Below, piece after piece: positions 58,101 to 63,058 of a stretch of 64,000 nt of DNA. The position numbers and the translations under genes are program-made. The stretch's first letter is position 1. Each line of letters begins with the position of its first letter. Source of the stretch: Loripinus fragilis (lineage: Eukaryota; Mollusca; Bivalvia; Lucinida; Lucinidae); assembly GCA_964019695.1 (NCBI GenBank), contig OZ026524.1:65293066-65357065 (forward strand), read 5' to 3'. Below the pieces are notes generated by a model. The model worked only from the letters and a program-made list of their open reading frames with translations, was not told the DNA's origin and did no database searches.

Positions 58101-59984
58101 AGACACAACATATTACCGCCAGTGGCTCTCGAATTAGCGACCACTCTATCCCAACACTGACCAACTGTGCTACTCTATTTTCTATTCAACACAAAACAAC
58201 ACTTAACCCTTAAAGCGCCAAGAAAAAATGCATCTGAAAATGTCGTCTGCAGAAGTCGTCTGCTGCAAATAATTGCCTAGCATTACTGACAAATTATGTA
58301 TAGAAGCAAACAGTGTGGACCCATAACAGACTGCTCCTATAGGAGCAGTCTGGTCTGGGTCCATACTGTTTGCCATAGAGGCTTCTTAAACATTTCAGCA
58401 GACGAGGAAAACAGACGACTTTGTTGCGATCTGCGCATTAAGGGTTAAATACTGTACAGTGTACCTCTAATTTTGCCAGCTTCGAATAACTTCTTGGCCA
58501 AGTCGTCTACCAATTGCTCTGTTGTTTTCCTGCATGGTTCCAGCTCCTCCTTGCTGAAGAAATCGTCCAACACTAGATATCCCTGCGAATATTATTCAAT
58601 TTATTTGGTAAAAATCTGAAACACACTGGGTAGGCGACAATCGAAAACGTCAATACTATCGACAAATTTAAATAAAAAAATTGTTAGAAACAAAGTTTTG
58701 ATTGCCTTTTGTCGCCATGCGACAGATGACAATCGAAAACGCTATTTCTAGCGATGCTCGATCCACGTTCGTCGATCGTTAAGGGCGTTTTCGATTGCCG
58801 CCTACCAGGTGTGTGAAATAGTTCACTTAATTCAAGGATACTTGAAACGATCGAGCCAGCAAATGAAAATTTTGGTACTTAGCGCACTGTCATGCAGCGT
58901 ATAATTCACACTTCGTAAATTTTACGTCGATAAAAATTGGTACCAATACATCATGGATTTCATACCAATCTTTTTCTCGTGTGAGAGAAATAATCACATA
59001 GTGAATAATGCGTATTCCTCACATCGATAAAATATCCCCAAACACTGCTGCATTTTGCATTCGATTCCAATTTTTCAGACGCATAGGCTAGCATAGTTCG
59101 TAGATACAGACAACTAATTGAGATTATTCACGTGTGAGGATTTGGTACCATCCATCTTACATGTGTGAAGTATTGATATCAATTATTCTCATGTGTGAGG
59201 ATTGTGTACCAACTATTCTCATGTGGGAAGAATTGGTACGAATTATTCACATATAATAGGATTTGGTACTAATTATTCACATGTAAGAGTTGAGTTGTTA
59301 CCAATACTTCACATCTCAAAAATCAGGTCACATCTGCGACGAATATATACCAGTTATTTACACGCCAGAAAGTATCAACGAATTCTTCACATGTTACAGG
59401 AATTAGTATCAATTCTTCACACGTGAGAGGAAAGTGATACCAATTCTCCAAACTGGAGAAAAAGTAGTACCAATTCTTAACACGTGACAAATTATCAACA
59501 TGAGATTTGAGCTAAATTTAAGACACCAAAATTTATTGAGCTTGACCATACGTAAAGTTCACATTTTTGGCAAAGGTGACGTTTAGGTACCAATTCTTCT
59601 TACGGGTGTGAAATTTACAAAATGAGAAATTTACAGTTCAACAAGCAATTGCACAGATTTGCCAGAAAAATTGCATGTTGACGCAAAGAATGGATATAGA
59701 TGAAAACCACACTCCCGCCTACACACACACAACACATACATATCAGTCTCCTACCGCATCCCCGATCACGTTTCTCGCTGTCTGATACTGATTTTGTTGG
59801 CAGTCGTAAGCGACATTAAACATATATAAAGAGCGTTACTTACGTCCTCAAAGTACTTCCTGATCATGTCGTCTGGTAGTTGTCCTGGTTTCTTCTGCTT
59901 AGATTGTGGTAGCATGGCCCGAATATCAAACACCTCAGGGTACGCCTTGTCAGACACCCCACTATCAACGTCTACTACAGACAT
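41978..59984 (-). CDS. Phytanoyl-CoA dioxygenase family protein, nine exons, complete
   Basis: Nine exons (1116 nt, 371 residues plus stop) join with consistent phases and GT/AG borders. The family (PhyH, Fe(II)/2-oxoglutarate oxygenases) hydroxylates substrates while converting 2-oxoglutarate to succinate and CO2. Visible marks are [14 protein letters not shown] (48-61), [20 protein letters not shown] with H166 and D168 as the HxD iron ligands, [17 protein letters not shown] (183-199), [17 protein letters not shown] with H261 as third ligand, and [12 protein letters not shown] with R272, eleven residues after H261 as in human PHYH. The C-terminal segment reads [18 protein letters not shown]. 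The end KISR is not a PTS1 and no PTS2 is seen, so cytosolic location is likelier than peroxisomal. The substrate is unknown; many invertebrate relatives are not true phytanoyl-CoA hydroxylases. Coordinates are outer limits. Confidence 0.92.
42200..42640 (-). repeat. Dispersed element K, copy 3 (reversed, intron 8)
   Basis: Read on the minus strand it shares GTACAAAGTACTACACATAA-like, CACCCAAGGCTTGATTCGAT-like and ACGTTATC...GACGCTGACGT words with the copies at 16280 and 19112. An inner foldback is made from AATGAAGTTTATGCATTTTT and AACATAAACTTCATTT. Confidence 0.6.
42731..42955 (+). pseudogene. C-terminal fragment of a reverse-transcriptase element, frameshifted
   Basis: The plus strand reads [20 protein letters not shown], then [19 protein letters not shown] and NAGLK. 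After a frameshift, [12 protein letters not shown] follows. This resembles the region that follows the reverse transcriptase in the element type seen at 14611-15030. It is short, broken and intronic (dioxygenase intron 8). Confidence 0.6.
43085..43480 (-). repeat. Dispersed repeat family P, copy 3 (reversed)
   Basis: On the minus strand, GCACAACAAAACAAGGACGA and AATAAATCAACAACAACAG match the copies at 1138 and 22200. It is in dioxygenase intron 8. Confidence 0.5.
43490..43622. repeat. Foldback element L, copy 2
   Basis: GCCTCGATGTTATAAAACTT and GTTTCATAACCTCGAGGC are inverse, with inner arms CAGACTCAAAATAAAG and CTTTATTTTGAGTCTG. It is 61 bp from the donor of exon 8. Confidence 0.65.
43684..43885 (-). 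CDS. Dioxygenase exon 8
   Basis: Acceptor TTGTTTTTAG and donor ATG/GTAAGAATAC bound 202 nt. It encodes [18 protein letters not shown] (R272 binds 2-oxoglutarate), then [20 protein letters not shown] and [12 protein letters not shown]. Without the splice the frame would stop at 43633, but the strong donor and the family-typical exon 9 argue for splicing. Confidence 0.92.
44085..44275. repeat. Foldback element in intron 7
   Basis: GTGTGATAATGTGTTGCAGC faces GCTGCAACACATTATCACAC around a short GC-rich loop. Outer words TTTGCCAAGCCT and GGATTGGCAAAC continue the inversion. Confidence 0.65.
44450..44600. repeat. GGATCC-type repeat fragment
   Basis: GCGGATCCAGACGAGGGGGG, CTATAGGGTTCCTTAGCAAT and AGCATTCAATGTTGGG match words at 61290-61510. 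Confidence 0.45.
44653..44737 (-). CDS. Dioxygenase exon 7
   Basis: Acceptor AAGTTTTTTTCAG and donor CATAGAAG/GTATGAAA bound 85 nt. It encodes [20 protein letters not shown] then HNLTPHR, which supplies the distal iron ligand H261. Confidence 0.92.
44809..45032 (-). mobile_element. MITE family B, copy 4 (reversed, intron 6)
   Basis: It has GGGCCATGACGCTGCAAAAC, the core GCGCTGATCAGTCTGCGCGG and CTCATGTTTTCTCGCGTCGA. The ends are decayed. Confidence 0.65.
45033..45321. other. Unassigned intronic stretch
   Basis: Intron 6 of the dioxygenase; nothing recognisable. Confidence 0.2.
45322..45960. repeat. Element J, second locus, followed by a different hairpin
   Basis: A shortened J hairpin (45322-45432) and the J spacer (to about 45795) match 40960-41460. 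In place of the second J hairpin there is another foldback (about 45805-45960): GACATGGAGTGTTATTGAAC with GTAAACGTCATATTGACC faces its inverse. The element is in dioxygenase intron 6. Confidence 0.65.
45961..47201. other. Unassigned intronic stretch
   Basis: Intron 6 of the dioxygenase. A diverged inverted pair around AAATTACAAAGCCTCCTTAA (46620) and AAGGAAGCATTGTAATTTTG (46850) suggests another foldback. No exon is recognised. Confidence 0.3.
47202..47307 (-). CDS. Dioxygenase exon 6
   Basis: Acceptor TATCTTTAAAACAG and donor AACTTG/GTATGTAG bound 106 nt. It encodes [20 protein letters not shown], then [15 protein letters not shown]. The exon is in the double-stranded beta-helix part of the domain. 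A 30-bp minisatellite begins within 30 bp upstream of its acceptor. Confidence 0.92.
47335..48538. repeat. 30-bp minisatellite in intron 5, interrupted twice
   Basis: Units of the type GTACATATTAGCCACGTTCG plus TCAACAGCAT occur at 47335-47424, 47511-47637 and 47998-48538. In the last block three unit variants form a 90-bp higher-order repeat (marked by CAGCTACTCCTTTCAGCAGC) repeated about six times. The gaps hold a family P fragment (47428-47510) and a family D foldback (47640-47990), so both entered an existing array. Confidence 0.9.
47640..47990 (+). repeat. Foldback family D, copy 4
   Basis: CAGGCAAGCTTTGAGAAC and its inverse near TTTCAAAGCCGAGCTGGG, GACGCGAACCTGGTATTC, and GTCGTCATGACCTGATAAAG match the other D copies. 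It splits the 30-bp array. Confidence 0.65.
48535..49275. mobile_element. Foldback family C, second long copy
   Basis: It has both inner hairpins (CTCGGCAAGCCTCGCATTTT and ATGCGAGGCTTACCGAGCAT) and the right outer arm through GATGCGACGCCACAATGATA. The left outer arm is shortened where it meets the 30-bp array. It is in dioxygenase intron 5. Confidence 0.65.
49276..49535. other. Unassigned intronic stretch
   Basis: Intron 5 of the dioxygenase; no recognisable feature. Confidence 0.2.
49536..49748. mobile_element. Foldback element N, copy 1
   Basis: Ends GGGCGGATCCAGGTTTTCTG and CCCCTCTGGATCCGCC are inverse. The centre is a near-perfect hairpin: ATGAAATAAGTTGGTCTCAC facing GAGACCAACTTATTTAATTT. 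A related copy is at 53740-53955. Confidence 0.7.
49773..49867 (-). CDS. Dioxygenase exon 5
   Basis: Acceptor ATATCCTTTTTCAG and donor CTGCAG/GTATGTAC bound 95 nt. It completes D168 of the HxD motif and encodes [13 protein letters not shown] and [18 protein letters not shown], a hallmark segment of the family. Confidence 0.94.
49868..50834. other. Unassigned intronic stretch
   Basis: Intron 4 of the dioxygenase. A short AAGTAAGTAAGTAGTAAG repeat (50545-50570) is the only feature seen. Confidence 0.25.
50835..51290 (+). repeat. Dispersed repeat with two diverged internal units
   Basis: Two units of about 200 bp share CTCATACCTCTTGAACAACATGG-like, GTCTAGCCACCGGCATGC-like and GTCAGTTAGTAAAAATGTTC-like words. 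The type resembles bivalve intronic repeats. No coding is seen. Confidence 0.45.
51296..52080 (+). repeat. tRNA-derived SINE, split by a MITE
   Basis: The head (51296-51386) has an A-box-like GTGGCTCAGTTTG and a B-box-like CCAGTTCAAGACT, then GACACTGTGTCGTGTCCTTA. The body resumes after the MITE at 51959 with AGCATGACAATTTATCCG and GGATCAACCCAGGAAGAC. Removing the insert gives the usual SINE continuity. Confidence 0.6.
51387..51958. mobile_element. PIF/Harbinger-type MITE (572 bp)
   Basis: Ends GGGCTGTTTCACATATACAC and the inverse of GTGTATATGTGAAATGGCCT form terminal inverted repeats. They are followed by subterminal tandem CCGAACCGAAA words on both sides. The flanking triplet TAA is duplicated (51384-51386 and 51959-51961), as expected for Harbinger. 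TTAA flanks could also suggest piggyBac, but the terminal alignment favours a 3-bp target. No transposase is present. Confidence 0.7.
52088..52200. repeat. TG microsatellite
   Basis: (TG)n at 52090-52145, a CGTTCGTTCGTGCG segment and a second TG run to about 52200, in dioxygenase intron 4. Open frames across it are artefacts. Confidence 0.9.
52347..52488 (-). CDS. Dioxygenase exon 4
   Basis: Acceptor ATGGTACTTTCAG and donor CATCAAG/GTACGTTC bound 142 nt. It encodes [40 protein letters not shown] and TTVPWHQ. The donor falls inside the codon of the iron-binding aspartate. Confidence 0.94.
52660..53500. repeat. Degenerate tandem repeat of about 250 bp, interrupted
   Basis: Three diverged units share AGAGTAGCCATTCTTTCACG-like, GACACACCATCTTG-like and AAAAGGTTTCCCCTTCGAAC-like words. 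The family E copy at 52932-53130 interrupts the second unit. It is in dioxygenase intron 3. Confidence 0.5.
52932..53130 (+). repeat. Dispersed repeat family E, copy 4
   Basis: AAAGACGGCAAAGATCAGGA, CACACCTGACCCAGGATACC and GGGCCAAGAGGTCAGCCC are present in family order. Confidence 0.65.
53740..53955. mobile_element. Foldback element N, copy 2
   Basis: GTTGCGGATCTAGAGGAGGT and CCTGGATCCGTCCC mark the ends. AATTTTCAGTGAGACC and ATTTTCATGGGATATTTAAG match copy 1, in reverse order. Confidence 0.6.
54064..54164 (-). CDS. Dioxygenase exon 3
   Basis: Acceptor CATTTTAATTACAG and donor CCCGAG/GTAAGCTT bound 101 nt. It encodes residues 87-120: [20 protein letters not shown] then [14 protein letters not shown]. 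It enters in phase 1 and leaves in phase 0. Confidence 0.9.
54398..54601 (+). mobile_element. MITE family B, copy 5
   Basis: GGGCCTCGTCTTCGGGTTTG and GAAGACAGGTTTTCTCGCAA mark the ends. The core has lost part of the palindrome (CTGCCTGCGCGATCAGCGCC). It is in dioxygenase intron 2. Confidence 0.65.
54602..55423. other. Unassigned intronic stretch
   Basis: Intron 2 of the dioxygenase. A small hairpin (ACAGTCTCATTGAGACGGTT, about 54700) is present. Nothing else was recognised. Confidence 0.25.
55424..57149 (-). mobile_element. Tc1-type DNA transposon, full length (1726 bp)
   Basis: The ends are perfect inverses over at least 24 bp, starting CTGTTCACAAAAAGTAGGGG. A TA dinucleotide flanks each end (55422-55423 and 57150-57151), the standard Tc1/mariner target. 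The interior carries a transposase gene on the minus strand that is broken by frameshifts. Near-identical ends and full length suggest a fairly recent insertion. It lies in dioxygenase intron 2 in the same orientation as the gene. Confidence 0.92.
55784..56662 (-). pseudogene. Tc1 transposase, frameshifted
   Basis: The N-terminal part (from 56629 or 56662) reads [20 protein letters not shown] and [20 protein letters not shown], the paired helix-turn-helix type of Tc1 transposases. The frame is then lost near 56375. The catalytic part follows in two frames: [16 protein letters not shown] supplies the first Asp, and after another shift [11 protein letters not shown] and [18 protein letters not shown] supply the second Asp and the Glu. 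There are 34 residues between the last Asp and Glu, the DD34E spacing of Tc1. All three catalytic residues survive, but no single frame carries them, so it is inactive unless read through. Confidence 0.9.
57152..58004. other. Unassigned intronic stretch with a G17 tract
   Basis: Intron 2 of the dioxygenase. A run of 17 G lies at 57714-57730. Around 57185-57295 there are short words (TTTACAAACAGTTTGAACCC, GATCTGGATCC) of a dispersed repeat. No exon is recognised. Confidence 0.3.
58005..58185 (-). repeat. SINE-like repeat, second copy
   Basis: GTGTTGAACGAGGTCTAAGC, TCGCTCAAAGACACAAC and a decayed tRNA-like part (CTCGAATTAGCGACCACTC) parallel the copy at 500-720. Confidence 0.45.
58203..58447. 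mobile_element. MITE family M, ending 18 bp from a splice donor
   Basis: Ends TTAACCCTTAAAGCGCC and GCGCATTAAGGGTTAA are inverse. The centre is a hairpin of GTGTGGACCCATAACAGACT and its inverse, with CTCCTATAGGAG at the tip. Its edge is 18 bp past the donor of dioxygenase exon 2. The same hairpin is nested in both H elements. Confidence 0.7.
58465..58582 (-). CDS. Dioxygenase exon 2
   Basis: Acceptor AATAATATTCGCAG and donor ATTAGAG/GTACACTG bound 118 nt. It encodes residues 48-86: [20 protein letters not shown] then [23 protein letters not shown]...FFSKEEL is the usual opening of the domain. Confidence 0.93.
58627..58808. mobile_element. MITE in dioxygenase intron 1
   Basis: TGGGTAGGCGACAATCGAAA and GTTTTCGATTGCCGCCTACC are inverse ends of about 24 bp. 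A second inner copy of GACAATCGAAAACGC adds to the folding. Flanks CACAC and GTGTG may be part of the ends. Confidence 0.65.
58930..59500. repeat. Degenerate tandem repeat of about 33 bp
   Basis: Units of the type GGTACCAATTATTCACATGT plus GTGAGGATT recur with many substitutions. They are clearest at 59160-59300. It is in intron 1 of the dioxygenase. Confidence 0.65.
59844..59984 (-). CDS. Dioxygenase exon 1 (start codon)
   Basis: ATG at 59982-59984 in context AAAAGATGTCT (A at -3), with an in-frame TAA nine bases upstream, fixes the start. The 141 nt encode [40 protein letters not shown] and IRKYFED. The donor is GAC/GTAAGTAAC. No signal peptide or PTS2 is seen. Confidence 0.92.
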
Positions 59985-60057
59985 CTTTTGTTAAATTTCT
60001 ACTCTTTCTGTGTGATCAAAATCTGCTCGATGTCCGTTTATCTTTTGATAAAGACAT

Positions 60058-60092
60058 GAAAGGTCAACGCGAAAATAGAAATACCACGTGAC
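60058..60092 (-). promoter_or_regulatory. Possible dioxygenase promoter motifs
   Basis: An E-box CACGTG lies at 60085-60090 inside ACCACGTGACTGG, about 100 bp upstream of the start codon, and an AGGTCA nuclear-receptor half site is near 60061. Such motifs occur by chance; proximity to the start is the only support. Confidence 0.25.
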
Positions 60093-60149
60093 TGGTCAGC
60101 TGGGCAACGTTTTATCACAAAGAAATGCTATCACGATTAAGGGAGCGCA

Positions 60150-60425
60150 GTCACACTGGTCAATGTATACGTCGCTTTGCCGGTATTTTCGCGTATTGCC
60201 GGTACGTCATACGCCTATTTTCTGGAATAAAATGGCGGCGACACACCTGTTGACAGCGGAAGTGGTAAGTGTTTTCATTTTTGTTGTTGTTAATACTGCA
60301 TAGAAAAACATACCGTATGCCTAAAGGACTATAGAATTCAATCCTTTTTAAGTATCCGACATGTACACGATGATTTATGCAAGCATTTAGAAATTTATTC
60401 GAGTACCGATCGGGAGGGAATGACA
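60150..60425. mobile_element. MITE family F, copy 2, with extra sequence
   Basis: CACACTGGTCAATGTATACG, CGCGTATTGCCGGTACGTCA and CATAGAAAAACATACCGTAT match 8131-8310. Relative to that copy it carries about 44 extra bases with AAAATGGCGGCGACAC. The right arm is mostly missing. It lies just upstream of the dioxygenase start. Confidence 0.6.
60232..60264 (+). CDS. Possible first coding exon of a divergent gene
   Basis: AAAATGGCGGCGACACACC has a good initiation context. It opens MAATHLLTAEV and ends at a consensus donor GTG/GTAAGTG. It would be divergent from the dioxygenase, 248 bp away. It falls in the extra segment of the family F repeat, and AAAATGGCGGC is also a YY1-like binding site, so it may be regulatory or repeat-borne. 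No downstream exon was found before 64000. Confidence 0.25.
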
Positions 60426-61289
60426 TTTTAGTTGATTTCTTGTAAATTACCGACTTTCAAGCCATAGAATTTTGATCTGGTGTACATATCTTTCATTTTA
60501 ACCATACACGAGTCAACGTCTGGTCCCATAGCATCGAAACGTTGTAACAGTTGAAAAGTGAAACTTGTGTTTTGAGAAAAAATCTGAAGAAAACGATTTT
60601 ACGCCGATCTTGGCGAAAATGTATACTACGCCGTTTGCCGGCCCCCATTTTAATACATCCTGCAGAATGGAGTGCGCCGCTTAAAGCATATGCATAATCA
60701 ATCCATTTCCTTCCAGCATGCCAGCCATGCACGCACGTATACATGCACGAACACACACAAGCAGAAAATAGAGGATGGTGAGGTTTATTAAGAAGGGATC
60801 TATTTTACCTGTTTGGGTGATGTAGAACAGTGTGCTGTGTTGCTAAGGAGAGTGGTGCTGCATTGATTAAGAGAGCGGCATCTCAAATGCTTCTCTGTCT
60901 TGGTTTTAGGAAAACAGAACCTGTAGTGACCTTATCCCACACTTTTTGAGCAAGTCTCAGTTTTCAAAATTGTCCCCAATTTCTCATCAAATATAGTTTA
61001 AACCCCACTTTTTATATAGTAAAATAAGAGTTTTAGTTGCATACATAACTTCTTCATTTGCTCTAAAATGTAGATTGTAGGTAAACGTTACAACCACCTC
61101 AATGTTGCAGTTCTAACCTGTACCCACGTTTTTGTTTTGATCAAAATATAAAAAAAAAACATCTGAGATTTTTTTTTTGATCTAGAGTGACCATTTTTAT
61201 AGCCTAAATTCTCTGCGTAACGCATTGGCATCTTTGAGCAGAGTTATATTTAGTTACGGTATATTTAATTTTGATTGAATTTAATCACT
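60426..61289. other. Unassigned stretch
   Basis: No exon or shared repeat was recognised on either strand. Confidence 0.25.
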
Positions 61290-61512
61290 ATAGGGGTCCT
61301 TAGCAATATGGTCCGGATCCCCTTAATCCAGTATTCAATGTTGGGCCATCATTGGCCCGCCACCGAAACGCAGTTTAAATGGCGTTTCGCTGGCGGGCCG
61401 TTGATGGCCCGCTAGTAGTGGTATTTTGGATCCTTCCCCTAATCAAACTAAAAAAAACGTTGTCAAATTTGGACCCCCTCTGACAAAACATTCTGGATCC
61501 GCGCATGCTATA
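61290..61512. repeat. GGATCC-type repeat with inner hairpin
   Basis: TAGGGGTCCTTAGCAATATG, GGTCCGGATCCCC and ACATTCTGGATCCGCGCATG mark the family. The centre GGCCCGCCACCGAAACGC faces GCGTTTCGCTGGCGGGCC. Confidence 0.55.
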
Positions 61513-61554
61513 GTCGTTATACATTTTCAGGGTTTAAAGGCCATTCCGCATATC

Positions 61555-61700
61555 TCAGATCATAGCGAGAAAACTTGACTCAACAAAGGCGCAGACCAGT
61601 CTGCGCATCCAGCCAGTCTGATGCGAGTCTTTGTTGTTTGCTCCCTGGAAAGTATAATAGCTACGCTAAACTTGGCACATTCTAAGCTTCAAGCTTCTAT
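61555..61700 (+). mobile_element. MITE family B, partial copy 6
   Basis: GCGAGAAAACTTGACTCAAC, AGGCGCAGACCAGTCTGCGC and GTTGTTTGCTCCCTGGAAAG are present. The right end is missing. Confidence 0.55.
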
Positions 61701-61734
61701 CTAGTCTCTTTTAATGATTCTATTACACTACAAC

Positions 61735-61905
61735 AGAGAAAACTATACTTTTCCAAGGATCTGGAGGGGGTCCAACTTTTCCCAGGGGGGGTCCAATTTT
61801 TTCCAGGGGGGGGGTCCAAATGCTAATTTCTATAGAAACACACATAACTTGTGATTTTCCAGGGGGTGGTCTGGACCACCCCTCTGGATCCGCACATTGG
61901 ATCGA
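61735..61905. repeat. GGGGGTCC repeat, copy 1
   Basis: Successive words GGATCTGGAGGGGGTCC, CAGGGGGGGTCC and GGGGGGGGGTCC lead into ATTTCTATAGAAACACA and CCCCTCTGGATCCGCAC. The same order occurs at 62915-63058. A C15 tract lies at 62009-62023. Confidence 0.6.
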
Positions 61906-62159
61906 CAATTAGTGAAGGGGGCAGGGAGCGAGAGAGATGTGGGTTATATTTGAAAGGGAAGACACTATTTCTCCAATCAGTTATTTGAACACCCACTAAC
62001 CTCTCTTGCCCCCCCCCCCCCCCAATGCTATTAGACCTGTATCAAAATTGTTATTTTTCTCCAATTAAACATATCTTGTGGGAGATCGTTGGCAGGTTTT
62101 ATATGCACATTTTGTGTATATCTTTGCAAAATAATCGTCTAGAGGTTTAAACTTTGTCT

Positions 62160-62760
62160 AATTTTGCATAAGTCATTTGTATGCCCCGCCCCCTTGGGGC
62201 CGGGGATAACGGGGACATAGCCGGGCTTAAGTGCCGGAATTTGACCTACGATGTGTTCCCGCAGTGCTGTGGATGTGCCTGGGGTTTAATTTCCAGCTTA
62301 AATAGCCGGAAAAAACAGCAGGGGCGCTTTAGATTACTTTTGTTCGATGTGCCTATTGATGTCCCTAATATTTTTCATTTGTTGTGTTCTTGTGAACATA
62401 TAAAGTTGCATTACGTTATACAAAAAGGCTCCCTGGTGAAAGTATGCGTATGTGTTAAAATACTCTGAAACCACTGGGCCGACTGAAGCAAAAATCAATG
62501 GGGCACCACCATGGGATAGGGGAAAAGATAGAAAGCTTATTCAAATGTTTTGTTGTTATTCATTATTGTCAACTCCCGTGGATGGGGACATTTAGCGGGG
62601 ATTTTACCACACATTTGGCCCCTCAGTGCAACGCTTTCAGCAGGGCTTTGAAATTTGAAACGTTAAAAAGCCGAATTCCCCGTTCCCGAGGGATGACTGG
62701 TGTATAATACCCGACTTTGTCAAAGTCTGCAACATATTACAACCATCTTTTGACTTTTTC
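62160..62760 (+). other. GC-richer stretch of unknown nature
   Basis: Words such as CCCCTTGGGGCCGGGGATAA, GGGGACATTTAGCGGGG and CCCCGTTCCCGAGGG recur through it, and two short open frames (62181-62468, 62498-62707) are present. No protein family, splice pattern or tandem period is clear. A dispersed repeat is more likely than a gene. Confidence 0.3.
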
Positions 62761-62914
62761 GCTTATGGTAAAGACCGCTGTCTAAACCTTCCAACAGTAG
62801 CCAAGCTTTCGTACAAAGCATAAACTCCAATGTGGTCGCCGAAGCAGTCTATAAAATCCCTGCTCCGATTGCTGCTAATCTTGTTATACCACACCCCATC
62901 TCACTCTAAGGCAC

Positions 62915-63058
62915 TTTCCAGGGGGGGGGGGGGGTCCAACCTTTTCCCAGGGGGGAGGGCTCCAAAATCTAATTTCTATAGAAACCTATAGAACTTGTGA
63001 TTTTCAAGGGGTCCGGACCGCCTACCCCCGCCCCCCCCCCCCCCCCCCCCCGGATCCG
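62915..63058. repeat. GGGGGTCC repeat, copy 2, with C21 tract
   Basis: It has the same order as 61735-61905 and ends in a run of about 21 C (63031-63051) followed by GGATCCG. Confidence 0.6.
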
